From Flavihumibacter profundi (GTDB lineage Bacteria; Bacteroidota; Bacteroidia; Chitinophagales; Chitinophagaceae): 64,000 bases of DNA. Position 1 is the first letter of the stretch, and each line of letters starts with the position of its first letter. Position numbers and translations under genes: made by a program. The notes under the pieces are model-generated. The model had not been told where the DNA came from. It saw nothing but the letters and a program-made list of their open reading frames with translations, and searched no databases. The stretch is from positions 2,202,001 to 2,266,000 of the forward strand of contig NZ_JAIQXE010000001.1 in NCBI RefSeq assembly GCF_020076305.1. Reading direction: 5' to 3'. This document shows, one piece after another, positions 27,626 to 37,767 of this stretch.

Positions 27626-28759
27626 ATGAAAAAAATCTTTACGTTTTTATTTTCGATTATTTATTTAGTGGGAAAGACACAAACAGTCTCCTATTCAGAG
27701 TCATTTGGCACCAGTACAGGTGCAGCGCTCACTTATACCGGTTATACATCCTGGGGTTCACTGACATATGCAACATCATATCCTCCGGGAGGATCAGTTA
27801 ATGTTGCGAATACTTCACCAAGGGCAGCAGGAACCGGATCCTATTTGATTGCCGACCCACAAAACCTGGCTTCTACATTTAAAGTATCCGGCATAGCAGT
27901 TCCAAGCAGCGCTTCCTTGTCCATGGGATTTTGGTTAGCCCGAAATACAAGACAGTCAACAATAAATATTACTGTATATGTTGGAGGAACTGCAACAGTG
28001 ATAACAACCATGTCAGGGGCAAACGCACCTGACTGGCAATCTACATCACCAGGCGTTAAGACAGAAACATGGGCATATTATGCAACAAAAAATTTCACTA
28101 CACCGGCAACGGCAAATGCAACCATTGATATTTTAATATCGTTTACTTCAGAACAAAACGGCAATAAAACATTAGCATTAGATGGCCTTGAAGTAGCTTC
28201 TTTCTCCGCCCTTCCCCTCACCTCCCGCAACTTCACCGCTGCACCGCGCAATGGCCAGGTTGACCTGAACTGGACAGGAGTGGCAACCAGCCTGAACGCA
28301 TCATTTGAAGTGGAACGCAGTGCCGGTGGCAATAGCAAATTTGAAAAAATCACCACTATCGCGGTAAAAAATACCGGGGAGGCACAATACCAATACACAG
28401 ACATCGCACCGGTTAAACCAGAGAGCCAATACCGCATAAAAATTATCGATGAAAACAGGCGTATATCTTACACCAGAACCCTGAAAGTAACCCTGGGCGG
28501 CCATTATTTTGCGTTGGACAACCTCTACCCCACTGTAGCACAGGGCCAAATAAACCTTGTGCTTAGTAATAGTATTTCAGGAAAAGCACAACTTGAATTT
28601 ATTGACATAACCGGAAGACTTGTCCTTCAGGAAACCATATTCGTTACAGAAGGCAGCCAGCATTACCCGGTAAATATCGATCGATTATCAAAAGGAAGTT
28701 TCACCCTGTTAATTAAAAATGGCAATGAGGTTATAACCAGGCGATTCATCAAACAGTAA
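27626..28759 (+). CDS. Secreted protein with T9SS type A sorting domain
   Basis: 377 residues from the ATG at 27626 (MKKIFTFLFSIIYLVG signal peptide, cleavage near GKT-QT). Residues ~25-190 are a beta-rich Ser/Thr/Gly region of unknown ligand. A fibronectin III-like segment (~195-285; NGQVDLNWTGVATSLNASFEVER) and a ~75-residue C-terminal sorting domain (LDNLYPTVAQGQINLVLS ... KGSFTLLIKNG) follow. The sorting domain marks export by the Por/T9SS system to the cell surface or medium. No enzyme motif is seen. Confidence 0.85.
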   Translation: MKKIFTFLFSIIYLVGKTQTVSYSESFGTSTGAALTYTGYTSWGSLTYATSYPPGGSVNVANTSPRAAGTGSYLIADPQNLASTFKVSGIAVPSSASLSMGFWLARNTRQSTINITVYVGGTATVITTMSGANAPDWQSTSPGVKTETWAYYATKNFTTPATANATIDILISFTSEQNGNKTLALDGLEVASFSALPLTSRNFTAAPRNGQVDLNWTGVATSLNASFEVERSAGGNSKFEKITTIAVKNTGEAQYQYTDIAPVKPESQYRIKIIDENRRISYTRTLKVTLGGHYFALDNLYPTVAQGQINLVLSNSISGKAQLEFIDITGRLVLQETIFVTEGSQHYPVNIDRLSKGSFTLLIKNGNEVITRRFIKQ

Positions 28760-28780
28760 TAACTTATTCACGCTGAATAT

Positions 28781-28808
28781 AAGCCGCCCCGCAAAGGGCG
28801 GCTTTTTT
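28781..28808 (+). terminator. Terminator of the T9SS cargo gene
   Basis: AAGCCGCCC/GGGCGGCTT (28781-28789 with 28796-28804) followed by a T-run, 21 bp after the stop. Confidence 0.9.
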
Positions 28809-28909
28809 ATCCATAAAACGTTAAAGTAAAGAGATGCTTTTTACCGCTTATGCAATTTCAACCTTTCCTGCATCTACCATCTGTATCCTTTTTGATAACT
28901 TGTATTAAA

Positions 28910-31900
28910 ATGAACTTTATGCGCATGAATTGTAGATTCCTCCTGCTTTGTCTGAGCAGTTTTTATATACTCTTACCAGCAACATTATCTGCCCAAACGA
29001 TAAAACCAGCCAATTATACCCAGTGGTGGAAAAAGATCGATTCCCTAACCCAACAGAAAGGCTTATACCGATCTGCCTTAACCGAAATTAAAGCACTGTA
29101 TAAAAAAGCAGTGACCGAAAAGCAGGAGGCACAACAGGTCAAGGCATTGGTTTACAGGCTGGAAATACAGGAGCAATTGGAAGAATTTAGCGACACCCTG
29201 GCCATCGCCGAGCTTAATAAAGCCGCGAACCAATCGAAAGGAGCCACAGGCGCCATCTTCCATACCTTGCTGGCAGATTATTATAAAAATTATTTCGACC
29301 AGCACAGCTGGGAAATAATGGGACAGGCCACTACAAGAAATTATACTAAAGAGAATATCCGTTCCTGGGGTGCAGCCGATTTCCATGCAGCCATCAGTAG
29401 CGAATTCAATGCCGCATTAAAGGAGGAGGCATTATTAAAAACCACTTCATTAACTGTTTACGACCCAGTAATAGTAAAAGGGAATGCCCGAAATTTAAGG
29501 CCGTTTTTATATGACCTGCTGGCCTGGAAAGCCCTGGAATATTATGCGGAAGACAATGCCAACCAGGCCAGGGCAGCTGACGCCTATACTTTTAATAACC
29601 CTGACCTGTTTTTGCCTGCAGCAGGATTCGTGCAGCATAAGTTTAAAACAACTGACGCGAATGATTACCGGTACAAGGTCCTCCTTTTGTACCAGTCATT
29701 GATCCGGTTTCATTTAAAAGACAAGAATACAGAAGCATTGCTTGATGCAGACCTGAACCGGTTACGTTATATGCAGGAAAACGGCGTAATGCCTGGCAAA
29801 ACAGCTGCTTACCGGAAAGCACTTGAAGAATTTATACAGCATTTTACAGGAACTGCCGGTGCAGACCAGGCCAACTACCTTTTAGCAAAGTCATATGCAG
29901 AACAGGATCAAGCCGACTACAGGAAAGTGGTAGCCATCTGCTCATCAGTTTTTGCTACAAAAAATGAAACTGAAGGATACGCCAACTGCTATAACCTGCT
30001 ACAGGAAACGAAGCAGCCTTCCTTGGAACTGACTACAGAGAAAGTAAACCTGCCTGACCAGCCTTTCAGGAGCTTGCTAAGCTGGCGGAATCTGCCTGGC
30101 GTGCATTTCAGGCTGATCAAAATAACAGAAGCACTACGCAAACAATTATCAGATCGCGGCAATTATTTTGATTCTGCCCAATGGCGGGCGCTGATGCAGG
30201 AAAAATCAATCCGCACCTGGGAACAAGCACTTCCTGCCAGTGATGATTATGCGCAACACCGCACGGAGGTTAAGGTTGACGCTTTGCCCGTCGGGGAATA
30301 CCTGTTGCTTGCAGCCAGTAAGGATCGTTTAAACCTTGGCGATACTTATATTGCTGCCGCGCATTTCTATGTTTCCTCCATTAGTTTTGTAAACAGCGGG
30401 AACGATTATTTCCTTTTGCATCGCGAAACAGGAGAGCCGCTGAAAAAAGCCAGCGTGCAGGTATGGTACAGGAAATACAATTACGACAGCCGCAGGCATG
30501 AAAACCAGAAAGGCGGCCTTTACCAAACTAACGACCAGGGATACCTTGGTTTACCCGACCCGGCAGAATCAAGAAACCTTCGACTTGATATTAGTTATAA
30601 AGAGGACCACCTTTTCCTGGATGATGAGGTATACCAATATGTATATAATCCGCGTGCAGATAAAAATCCCGATACCATGGCCTTCGAAGCCAAACATGCC
30701 CGGGTATACTTTTTCACCGACAGAAGTATTTACCGGCCTGGGCAAACACTCCATTTCAAGGGGATCGCAGTAACCAAAGGCGCTATGGGCAAAAGAAGCA
30801 AAGCATACAGCGGGCAAAACGCTGTTGTTATTTTGTATAATGCCAACGGGGAAAAAATCGATTCGCTGGAATTAACCACCAACAATTACGGTTCTTACAA
30901 TGGCATTTTTAAACTGCCGGAAACAGGGCTGACAGGCAGTTTCCGGCTGGAAGACCGGCTCTTAAACGGCAGTACTGGTTTTAGGGTGGAAGATTACAAA
31001 CGTCCCAAATTCTTTGTGGAATACCTGCCCCAGAAAGGAAGTTACCGGGTAAACGACAGCGTAACTGTAAAGGGCTTTGCGAAGGCCTATGCCGGCAATG
31101 CAATTAACAGCGCCAATATAACTTACAGGGTTACCCGAATTGCGCGGTTCCTGTATCCATGGCGGTATGAATGGAAACCCATCACCCGGGGCAGCAGGCA
31201 GGAAATAAGCAATGGGCGGTTGACCACTGCAGCAGATGGAAGTTTTTCGATCAGCTTCCTGGCCATTCCGGATGAGCAACTGGACAAAAAAACAGACCCG
31301 GTTTTTGATTACGAAGTAACTGCGGATGTGACCGACCTGAATGGGGAAACGCGGAGTGCCATCACCATTATCCCGGTTTCATACAAAGCATTACAGGTGC
31401 AGGTTTCCACTGCTGAGCAAATGATGGCATCAGAAAGCTTTAAGCAGGTCATAGTAAAGACCCGGAACATTAGTGGTGAATTTGAAGCCGCCAATGTACA
31501 ACTGGAACTCAGGCCGCTGCAATCACCCGGCAGGTTGGTGCGGAGCCGATTCTGGCAACAGCCTGACCTCTATGCCATCCCAGAGGCTGAGTTTTTAAAA
31601 TGGTTTCCGCATGATGAGTATCGCCACGAAAGTGATCCATCCACCTGGCCGGCAGGTGCTGTGGTTTGGAAAATCAAGGGAATGAGTACCGCATCGGGAC
31701 AGGTGGCTGCTAACCTGGAAAACCCGGTGGCAGGATGGTACCAGGTCACTGCTACTGCACTTGACCGTTATGGCGATACGGTGAAGGATGTAACCAGGAT
31801 ATTCCTGTACGACAGAAATGCAAAACAATTGCCCGTACCCTCCTATTTAACAGCAATACAGGACAGGCAAAGCCTGCAACCCGGGGAAACAGGAACTGTG

Positions 31901-34900
31901 ACAATTGGGAGCAGCGCAGGCCGCCTTATTATAATCCAGCAAAAAGAGGCAGCGGCTGAAGATGGTGAGGCCGACAGCAAACAGCCCTTCTCAGAGAAAT
32001 TCAAAATACTTAGCCTTGACAATAGCCTGCTAAATCAATCTTTTACAGCAACAGAAGCGGATCGTGGCGGGGTAGGCTTTTTGCATTTTTTTGTAAAAGA
32101 CAATCGTTTCTACCTGGTTCAGAATGGATTTGCAATACCCTGGCTGAATAAGGAACTGGATATCCGGGTAAATACCTATCGCGATAAAACCCTGCCGGGC
32201 AGTGAAGAAAAATGGACCATTAGCATTAAAGGAAATAAAGGTGAAAAAGTAGCTGCTGAATTACTGACCAGTATGTATGATGCTTCGCTGGATCAGTTTG
32301 CACCGCACAAATGGAACCAGCCTTCCATCTGGCCACTGTATTGGAACCGGGAAAACTGGCGTGGCAATATTTGTTTTGCTTTAGCCGGTTCAGAAAATAA
32401 TGCACCTGAATTGAAAGTAATTGAAGTCGTAGAAAAAGACTATGATGAGTTGATTGCCTTTTCCAATGCTTATGCATCGGGGAGAAGGTATTATAAGAAA
32501 GGGCAGATAGTAATGGCTGCGCCGATGGCTGCTGAATCAGTTATGGACGAAGTCATAACTGTAAAAAGGAATTTGACCGGTAGCGTACAATCCAAAAAGA
32601 AAGCGGAAAATATCGAAGGTCAACCAGAACAAAAAAATACTCCAACTGCAAATTTAACCACCCGCAAAGATTTCCGCGAAACTGCATTCTTCTTACCGCA
32701 ACTCCAGTCAGATACGAACGGCAACTACAGCTTCAGTTTTACAATGCCTGAAGCCCTCACCACCTGGAAATGGCAGTTACTGGCGCATACCCCAGACCTG
32801 GCGATGGGATCGCTCCAGAAGAATATCATCACGCAAAAGGAACTGATGGTCCAGCCCAATATGCCGCGCTTTTTAAGAGAAGGAGACAGGATGGAAATCA
32901 CGACCAAAATTGTGAACCTTTCCAATGCTGAAATGACGGGACAGGCAGAGCTGCAACTGATTGATGCTACTACCAACCAACCAATGGATGGGTGGTTCAA
33001 TAATTTCTTCCCCAACCAGTATTTTACGGTCGCACCAGGCAGCAGCGAACTGGTGAAATTCCCGGTAGAAGTTCCCTACCTGTTTGACAAAGTGCTGACC
33101 TGGAAGATCATTGCCCGTTCCGGCAATTACAGTGATGGCGAGGAGGCCGCGCTACCAGTATTGAGTAACCGACAACTGGTCACAGAGTCAATGCCTTTCT
33201 TTATCAATGGCAGCGGCACAAAAAATTACGACTTTAAAAAACTATCGGAAAGCGGCGAAAGCGAAAGCCTCAGTCACCGCGCACTGACCGTTGAGTTCAC
33301 CGCAAACCCGGCCTGGTATGCGGTTCAGGCCCTGCCCTACCTTGCCGATTACCCTTATGAATGCGCGGAACAAAGTTTCAACCGTTTGTATGGCAACCTG
33401 CTGGCGGCCAGTATTGTGGACCGCCTACCGAAAATAAAATCCATCCTTGAAAAATGGGAAAGTCCCGATACCAGCGCATTATTAAGCAACCTGCAGAAAA
33501 ACTCCGAACTCAAACAAGTACTGCTGGAAGAAACCCCCTGGGTACTGGAGGCCAAATCAGAAACGGAACAAAAAAGGCAGATCGCCCAATTGTTCAACCT
33601 GGTTCAACTGGCGAAGAACAGGCAAAAAATAGCCGGGCAGTTGCTCGAACTGCAAACCCCCAATGGCGGATTCAGCTGGTTTAAAGGTGGTCCGGATGAT
33701 CGTTATATTACCCAATACATTGTGACCGGCATCGGCCACCTGAAGCAATCAGGCGCCATCCCCAAAGACCTGCCACAATTAAATATCATTACAGAAAAGG
33801 CACTGCCCTACCTAGATGCCCGCATCAAAGAAGACTATGATAAACGCGACAAAAAATCAAAACAGACTGCCAATCTCAATTATTATGCAGTGCAGTACTA
33901 TTATATGCGGAGTTTCTTTCCCGAAAAAGTCATACCAGCGCAATACCTTCCTGCAGTTAACCATTACCGCAAGGAGATACAACAAAACTGGATCAGGGGA
34001 AACCGGATGGCAAAAGGAATGATCGCACTGGCTTTATTCCGGACAGGAGATAAAACTACTGCGGGGAACATCCTGCAATCACTGGAACAATCAGCCATCA
34101 CCAGTGAAGAAATGGGCATGTACTGGAAAGATAATACTGCAGGCTATTACTGGCAGGACGCGCCGATTGAAACCCAGGCGCTGCTCATCGAAGCTTTTAG
34201 TATTATCAGGGGAAATGATAAAATCACCGGGGCGTTAAAAGCGTGGTTGCTGCGCAATAAACAAAGCAACAACTGGAGATCAACAAAAGCGACTGCTGAT
34301 GCCTGTTATGCATTATTATTAAACGGTGATAACTGGCTGGAAGCAGAACCCCTGGTAAGCGTGCAACTTGGCACAATAACCACAGTGAGGGCCGATGCCG
34401 CAGAAGCTGGCACAGGATATTATAAGAAACAAATCCCTGGTACAGGTGTATTCCCAGAAATGGGGAAAATAAAAGTAACCGTGGAACAACCGAATGCAGC
34501 CTCCCGGCAATTGCCCGTTTGGGGAGCTGTTTACTGGCAATATTTTGAAAACCTGGAAAAAATAACCCCGGCTGCATCACCGCTCCGGATCAAAAAAATT
34601 GTGATGGTTGAGCGAGCCACCAAAACTGGTCCAGTGTCAGAACCTGTCATCGAAGGGCAGCCCCTTGCAGTTGGTGATAAACTGAAAGTGAGGTTGGAGC
34701 TAACCTCAGACCGTGCCATGGAATATGTACACCTGAAAGATATGCGGGCAAGTGCTTTAGAACCGGTGAATGTATTGAGTAGTTACAAATGGCAGGGCGG
34801 ACTAGGTTATTATGAAAGTACCCGCGATGCAAGCACCAATTTCTTCATCAGTTACCTGCCCAAAGGAACTTATGTCATGGAATATGCTTTGTTTGTTTCA

Positions 34901-34999
34901 CATACAGGGGTTTTCAGTAATGGTATAAGTACCGTGCAGTGTATGTATGCACCGGAATTCACCAGTCATTCTGAAGGCATAAAAATTACGGTGGAGTAA
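28910..34999 (+). CDS. Alpha-2-macroglobulin family protein
   Basis: About 2,029 residues. The ATG at 28910 is preferred because it leads straight into a signal peptide ending ATLSAQ; an in-frame ATG at 28850 would add 20 residues. After an alpha-helical N-terminal part (to ~500) come macroglobulin domains (SIYRPGQTLHFKG about 620), the A2M family domain (TWKWQLLAHT about 1300), the thioester-type motif CAEQ at about 1485-1488 (CxEQ, as needed for a thioester), the alpha/alpha toroid (TPNGGFSWFKGG) and a C-terminal receptor-like domain. Bacterial A2Ms trap proteases in the periplasm or on the surface. The usual partner pbpC is not adjacent. Confidence 0.93.
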   Translation: MNFMRMNCRFLLLCLSSFYILLPATLSAQTIKPANYTQWWKKIDSLTQQKGLYRSALTEIKALYKKAVTEKQEAQQVKALVYRLEIQEQLEEFSDTLAIAELNKAANQSKGATGAIFHTLLADYYKNYFDQHSWEIMGQATTRNYTKENIRSWGAADFHAAISSEFNAALKEEALLKTTSLTVYDPVIVKGNARNLRPFLYDLLAWKALEYYAEDNANQARAADAYTFNNPDLFLPAAGFVQHKFKTTDANDYRYKVLLLYQSLIRFHLKDKNTEALLDADLNRLRYMQENGVMPGKTAAYRKALEEFIQHFTGTAGADQANYLLAKSYAEQDQADYRKVVAICSSVFATKNETEGYANCYNLLQETKQPSLELTTEKVNLPDQPFRSLLSWRNLPGVHFRLIKITEALRKQLSDRGNYFDSAQWRALMQEKSIRTWEQALPASDDYAQHRTEVKVDALPVGEYLLLAASKDRLNLGDTYIAAAHFYVSSISFVNSGNDYFLLHRETGEPLKKASVQVWYRKYNYDSRRHENQKGGLYQTNDQGYLGLPDPAESRNLRLDISYKEDHLFLDDEVYQYVYNPRADKNPDTMAFEAKHARVYFFTDRSIYRPGQTLHFKGIAVTKGAMGKRSKAYSGQNAVVILYNANGEKIDSLELTTNNYGSYNGIFKLPETGLTGSFRLEDRLLNGSTGFRVEDYKRPKFFVEYLPQKGSYRVNDSVTVKGFAKAYAGNAINSANITYRVTRIARFLYPWRYEWKPITRGSRQEISNGRLTTAADGSFSISFLAIPDEQLDKKTDPVFDYEVTADVTDLNGETRSAITIIPVSYKALQVQVSTAEQMMASESFKQVIVKTRNISGEFEAANVQLELRPLQSPGRLVRSRFWQQPDLYAIPEAEFLKWFPHDEYRHESDPSTWPAGAVVWKIKGMSTASGQVAANLENPVAGWYQVTATALDRYGDTVKDVTRIFLYDRNAKQLPVPSYLTAIQDRQSLQPGETGTVTIGSSAGRLIIIQQKEAAAEDGEADSKQPFSEKFKILSLDNSLLNQSFTATEADRGGVGFLHFFVKDNRFYLVQNGFAIPWLNKELDIRVNTYRDKTLPGSEEKWTISIKGNKGEKVAAELLTSMYDASLDQFAPHKWNQPSIWPLYWNRENWRGNICFALAGSENNAPELKVIEVVEKDYDELIAFSNAYASGRRYYKKGQIVMAAPMAAESVMDEVITVKRNLTGSVQSKKKAENIEGQPEQKNTPTANLTTRKDFRETAFFLPQLQSDTNGNYSFSFTMPEALTTWKWQLLAHTPDLAMGSLQKNIITQKELMVQPNMPRFLREGDRMEITTKIVNLSNAEMTGQAELQLIDATTNQPMDGWFNNFFPNQYFTVAPGSSELVKFPVEVPYLFDKVLTWKIIARSGNYSDGEEAALPVLSNRQLVTESMPFFINGSGTKNYDFKKLSESGESESLSHRALTVEFTANPAWYAVQALPYLADYPYECAEQSFNRLYGNLLAASIVDRLPKIKSILEKWESPDTSALLSNLQKNSELKQVLLEETPWVLEAKSETEQKRQIAQLFNLVQLAKNRQKIAGQLLELQTPNGGFSWFKGGPDDRYITQYIVTGIGHLKQSGAIPKDLPQLNIITEKALPYLDARIKEDYDKRDKKSKQTANLNYYAVQYYYMRSFFPEKVIPAQYLPAVNHYRKEIQQNWIRGNRMAKGMIALALFRTGDKTTAGNILQSLEQSAITSEEMGMYWKDNTAGYYWQDAPIETQALLIEAFSIIRGNDKITGALKAWLLRNKQSNNWRSTKATADACYALLLNGDNWLEAEPLVSVQLGTITTVRADAAEAGTGYYKKQIPGTGVFPEMGKIKVTVEQPNAASRQLPVWGAVYWQYFENLEKITPAASPLRIKKIVMVERATKTGPVSEPVIEGQPLAVGDKLKVRLELTSDRAMEYVHLKDMRASALEPVNVLSSYKWQGGLGYYESTRDASTNFFISYLPKGTYVMEYALFVSHTGVFSNGISTVQCMYAPEFTSHSEGIKITVE

Positions 35000-35035
35000 G
35001 ATCAGTAAGGATGAGATGAATTAATTTGCACGCGC

Positions 35036-36115
35036 ATGGTAAAAACGGATACAATAATTATTGGCCAGGGATTATGCGGAACATGGCTGAGCTGGTGGTT
35101 GGACCAACTGGGACATGATTTTATTGTAATAGACAATGATCGTCCCCAAAGTTCATCGCGCATAGCTTCGGGTGTTATCAACCCTGTAACAGGAAGGGCG
35201 ATAGCGGAAACCTGGATGGCAGATCAATTACTGCAATTCTGCCTTGAAAACTATACCGCCTTTGGAGATAGCCTGGGCATCCATTGTATCGAAACCGTGG
35301 ATATACTGCATAGTTTTCCAACAGCGCAAATGCGGGATGCCTTCGATAAAAGGTTGCCGCAGTTGCCGGCCTATCTCACCAAACCAGAAGACAATGGTAA
35401 TTGGGAGAATTATTTCCACCTGCCATTTGGCCTGGGCATTATCTATCCCGCCCTGCTGATAGACCTGAACCTTATATTGAGCAGATGGCAAAAAAAATTA
35501 AGGGACCATCACAAATTACATATAGAAACATTTGATCGCAGTGTGCTTGACTTATCCGGTGGCAAAGTGGTGTACAAAGATTTTATGGCTAACCGGATTA
35601 TTTTCTGTGATGGCTATGCCAGTATGCAAAACCCCTTGTTTAACCGGCTTCCCTTTGCTGCCAATAAAGGCGAGGCTTTGCTGCTGAAAATAGCTGACTT
35701 ACCGGCCACGCATATTTATAAAAGAGGATTATCCCTTGTACCTTTTCCCCATGCAGGCGAGCGCAGTGATACCCAGTATTTCTGGGCAGGTTCAACCTAT
35801 GATAATGAGTTTACGGATGAGGGGCCAACTGAAGCATTCCGGAAAAAAACGGAACAACAAATTAGCAATTGGTTGAAATTACCATTTACGGTAGTTGATC
35901 ATTGGGCTGCCATCAGGCCGGCAACCATTGAAAGGAGGCCTTTTGCGGGCATGCATCCTGTGCATGAACAGGTTGGCATTCTCAACGGTACGGGAACCAA
36001 GGGGTGTTCCCTGGCGCCCTGGTTTGGAAAGCAGCTGGCAGAGCACCTGGTTAATGGGGCTGAAATTCATGCTGAGGCAAGCCTGGAGCGATTTTCCAGA
36101 ATCTTATCGGTATGA
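35036..36115 (+). CDS. FAD-dependent oxidoreductase (DAO family)
   Basis: 359 residues. The N-terminal Rossmann motif IIIGQGLCGTWLSWWL and the following acidic strand end (VIDND) bind FAD. RIASGVINPVTGR and the C-terminal IRPATIERRPFAGMHP/GTGTKGCSLAPW are typical of the DAO/ThiO/MnmC-type family (amine or amino-acid oxidases). The substrate is unknown. It starts 36 bp after the macroglobulin stop and may be read from it. Confidence 0.85.
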   Translation: MVKTDTIIIGQGLCGTWLSWWLDQLGHDFIVIDNDRPQSSSRIASGVINPVTGRAIAETWMADQLLQFCLENYTAFGDSLGIHCIETVDILHSFPTAQMRDAFDKRLPQLPAYLTKPEDNGNWENYFHLPFGLGIIYPALLIDLNLILSRWQKKLRDHHKLHIETFDRSVLDLSGGKVVYKDFMANRIIFCDGYASMQNPLFNRLPFAANKGEALLLKIADLPATHIYKRGLSLVPFPHAGERSDTQYFWAGSTYDNEFTDEGPTEAFRKKTEQQISNWLKLPFTVVDHWAAIRPATIERRPFAGMHPVHEQVGILNGTGTKGCSLAPWFGKQLAEHLVNGAEIHAEASLERFSRILSV

Positions 36116-36211
36116 TTCCGGAAGCATTAAAAAGCCGTTTAAAAACCTATTTTTGCCGGGCAATGGCTCTCCTTCGGGAAGCAGATGATTTAAAATTTTT
36201 TTATGTTGTAA

Positions 36212-36637
36212 ATGGCAAGCACCCGCATGTATTCCATCCCGGAAAAATTCCGGAAAATTGAAAACCTCCACATTTTATTCTGGTTAATTAAGGACATGAG
36301 TTGGGCCATGTTGTGGAAACCCCTGGGAATTCTCATGATCATTCCCACTTTAACCGTAGCCTTGCTGATAACCTGGCAAACGAGAAAGCTCAAATCAGAA
36401 TTGTACCATAACCTTGCGGTCGCTTTCTGGATCATTGCCAACTGTTACTGGATGAGTGTTGAGTTTTTGGAAGCGCCGGATTATTACCGCTATTTCGCTG
36501 CAATACCATTTACAATAGGATTTCTTTTCATTGCCTCTTACTATATATTCATCCGGCCAACGGAAGAGAAAAACCAGAAAACAGTAACCATTAGCATTGA
36601 TGTACCAGAGGACACACTGCATTTGTCTAATACCTGA
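36212..36637 (+). CDS. Conserved membrane protein of unknown function
   Basis: 141 residues with a polar N-terminus (EKFRKIENLHILFWLIKD) and three hydrophobic segments (about 33-55, 70-88 and 97-115), ending in a charged tail. I recognise the pattern as a conserved Bacteroidota family without a known role. Starts at 36212 and 36227 are both possible; the later ATG at 36296 would cut off the conserved N-terminus. A TATTTTTG box at 36148-36155 may be its -7 element. The last 11 bp overlap the convergent MOSC gene. Confidence 0.7.
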   Translation: MASTRMYSIPEKFRKIENLHILFWLIKDMSWAMLWKPLGILMIIPTLTVALLITWQTRKLKSELYHNLAVAFWIIANCYWMSVEFLEAPDYYRYFAAIPFTIGFLFIASYYIFIRPTEEKNQKTVTISIDVPEDTLHLSNT

Positions 36638-37424
36638 TAAGTTTATCCCCCACGGTAATGACGCCGTAGCCATTATGCAACAGGTTTTGCCCGAATAAAA
36701 CTTTATTATTTTGCGAACGATAAGTGGCAAGGGTCCTTAAGGGATCCTTGCCTGCTTCAGCAGTATCCTGGTTGATGGTGGTAATTATGCACCGTGCACA
36801 AGGTTTTACACAGGCAAACCGCATATTATTAATTTCAAATCCGCCCATTTCATCTTCTTCATAAGGCAACCCGCCGGTAAAGACCAGGTTAGGCCTGAAG
36901 CGGTTCATGGGAACCGGGGATTGAAGCCTTTCATTCAAATCATCTAAAGAAGGTTGCCCGATCAATAACATCGGAAAGGCATCCGAGAAACTGGTCAACT
37001 CTTTTTCTTTTGCATAATTAGAATCCACTTCACGGTGCGAATCATCGGGCATATATACCAGGCGGCAATTCAGTCCTAATAAATCCGAGAACCAGTTATT
37101 GATTTGTCCATCGGCCACACAGGCTAAACAACTATCCTCCCAGATAATAACAGGCTTGGTTTCGCCGCTATTCCATTCAAACGGAATATCCAGGGAAAGC
37201 GAAAGGTTATGCTTGTGCGAAACTGTCAATCCTGCTGGTTTTATCGCAACTTGTAGCAGCGCCATTTTCGGGATTTCGCGCTGCGATAAGAAAACCCCAT
37301 TTTCGTTGACAAGCATCCAGCGCCGGTCGTATTGCAACCCGCGATCTGTGACCCTCGCCTGCTGAACAGAAATGCCACCCAGGGATTTAATGGGATAGAT
37401 AAATATTTCGCTGATCCGAAGCAT
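36627..37424 (-). CDS. MOSC-domain protein (YcbX/mARC-like)
   Basis: 265 residues from the ATG at 37424; a TTG two codons earlier is less likely. The N-terminal MOSC beta-barrel domain (SEIFIYPIKSLGG) is followed by the MOSC domain with RFRPNLVF and the Cys-containing VKPCARCIITTINQDT, matching the Mo-cofactor-binding cysteine region of YcbX and mitochondrial amidoxime reductases. It probably binds the molybdenum cofactor and reduces N-hydroxylated compounds. There is no C-terminal ferredoxin domain as in E. coli YcbX, so a separate electron donor is needed. mobA lies close by, on the other strand. Confidence 0.87.
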   Translation of the reverse strand: MLRISEIFIYPIKSLGGISVQQARVTDRGLQYDRRWMLVNENGVFLSQREIPKMALLQVAIKPAGLTVSHKHNLSLSLDIPFEWNSGETKPVIIWEDSCLACVADGQINNWFSDLLGLNCRLVYMPDDSHREVDSNYAKEKELTSFSDAFPMLLIGQPSLDDLNERLQSPVPMNRFRPNLVFTGGLPYEEDEMGGFEINNMRFACVKPCARCIITTINQDTAEAGKDPLRTLATYRSQNNKVLFGQNLLHNGYGVITVGDKLIRY

Positions 37425-37488
37425 TTTCAAAAGTAACTGATTCGTACCGTTTCCTGTTGCTGTACATTTATATCAGCAAGTTTAAACT

Positions 37489-37767
37489 ATGAAGCCTAAT
37501 ATCACCATTGAATACTGCCCTAAATGCCATTGGCTGCTGCGGGCCGCCTATATGGCGCAGGAGTTACTGACCACTTTTGAAAGCGACCTTAAATCAGTTG
37601 CGCTTGAACCCAGTGCGGAAAGCGGGAAATATGCCATCAGCATTAACGGCAGGGTGATTTTTGACCGGAAGGCAAATGGTGGTTTTGAAGATATAAAGGT
37701 CATTAAACAATTGGTAAGGGATGTGGTCAATCCACAGAAAAGCCTGGGCCATTCAGACCGGCAATAA
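37489..37767 (+). CDS. SelW/SelT/Rdx-family thioredoxin-like protein
   Basis: 92 residues. The N-terminal strand and CxxC (Cys10-Pro-Lys-Cys13) match the Rdx/SelW family, in which the second Cys is selenocysteine in some species but Cys here. A role in thiol redox is assumed for the family. The stop overlaps the start of mobA (TAATGG), so the pair is translationally coupled. Confidence 0.87.
   Translation: MKPNITIEYCPKCHWLLRAAYMAQELLTTFESDLKSVALEPSAESGKYAISINGRVIFDRKANGGFEDIKVIKQLVRDVVNPQKSLGHSDRQ

Noticed and set aside
36112-36261. A 49-residue frame starting in ATGA overlap with the FAD oxidoreductase stop.
   Set aside because: It overlaps the conserved N-terminus of the membrane protein that starts at 36212, and its product has no recognisable pattern; the overlap alone is weak evidence.
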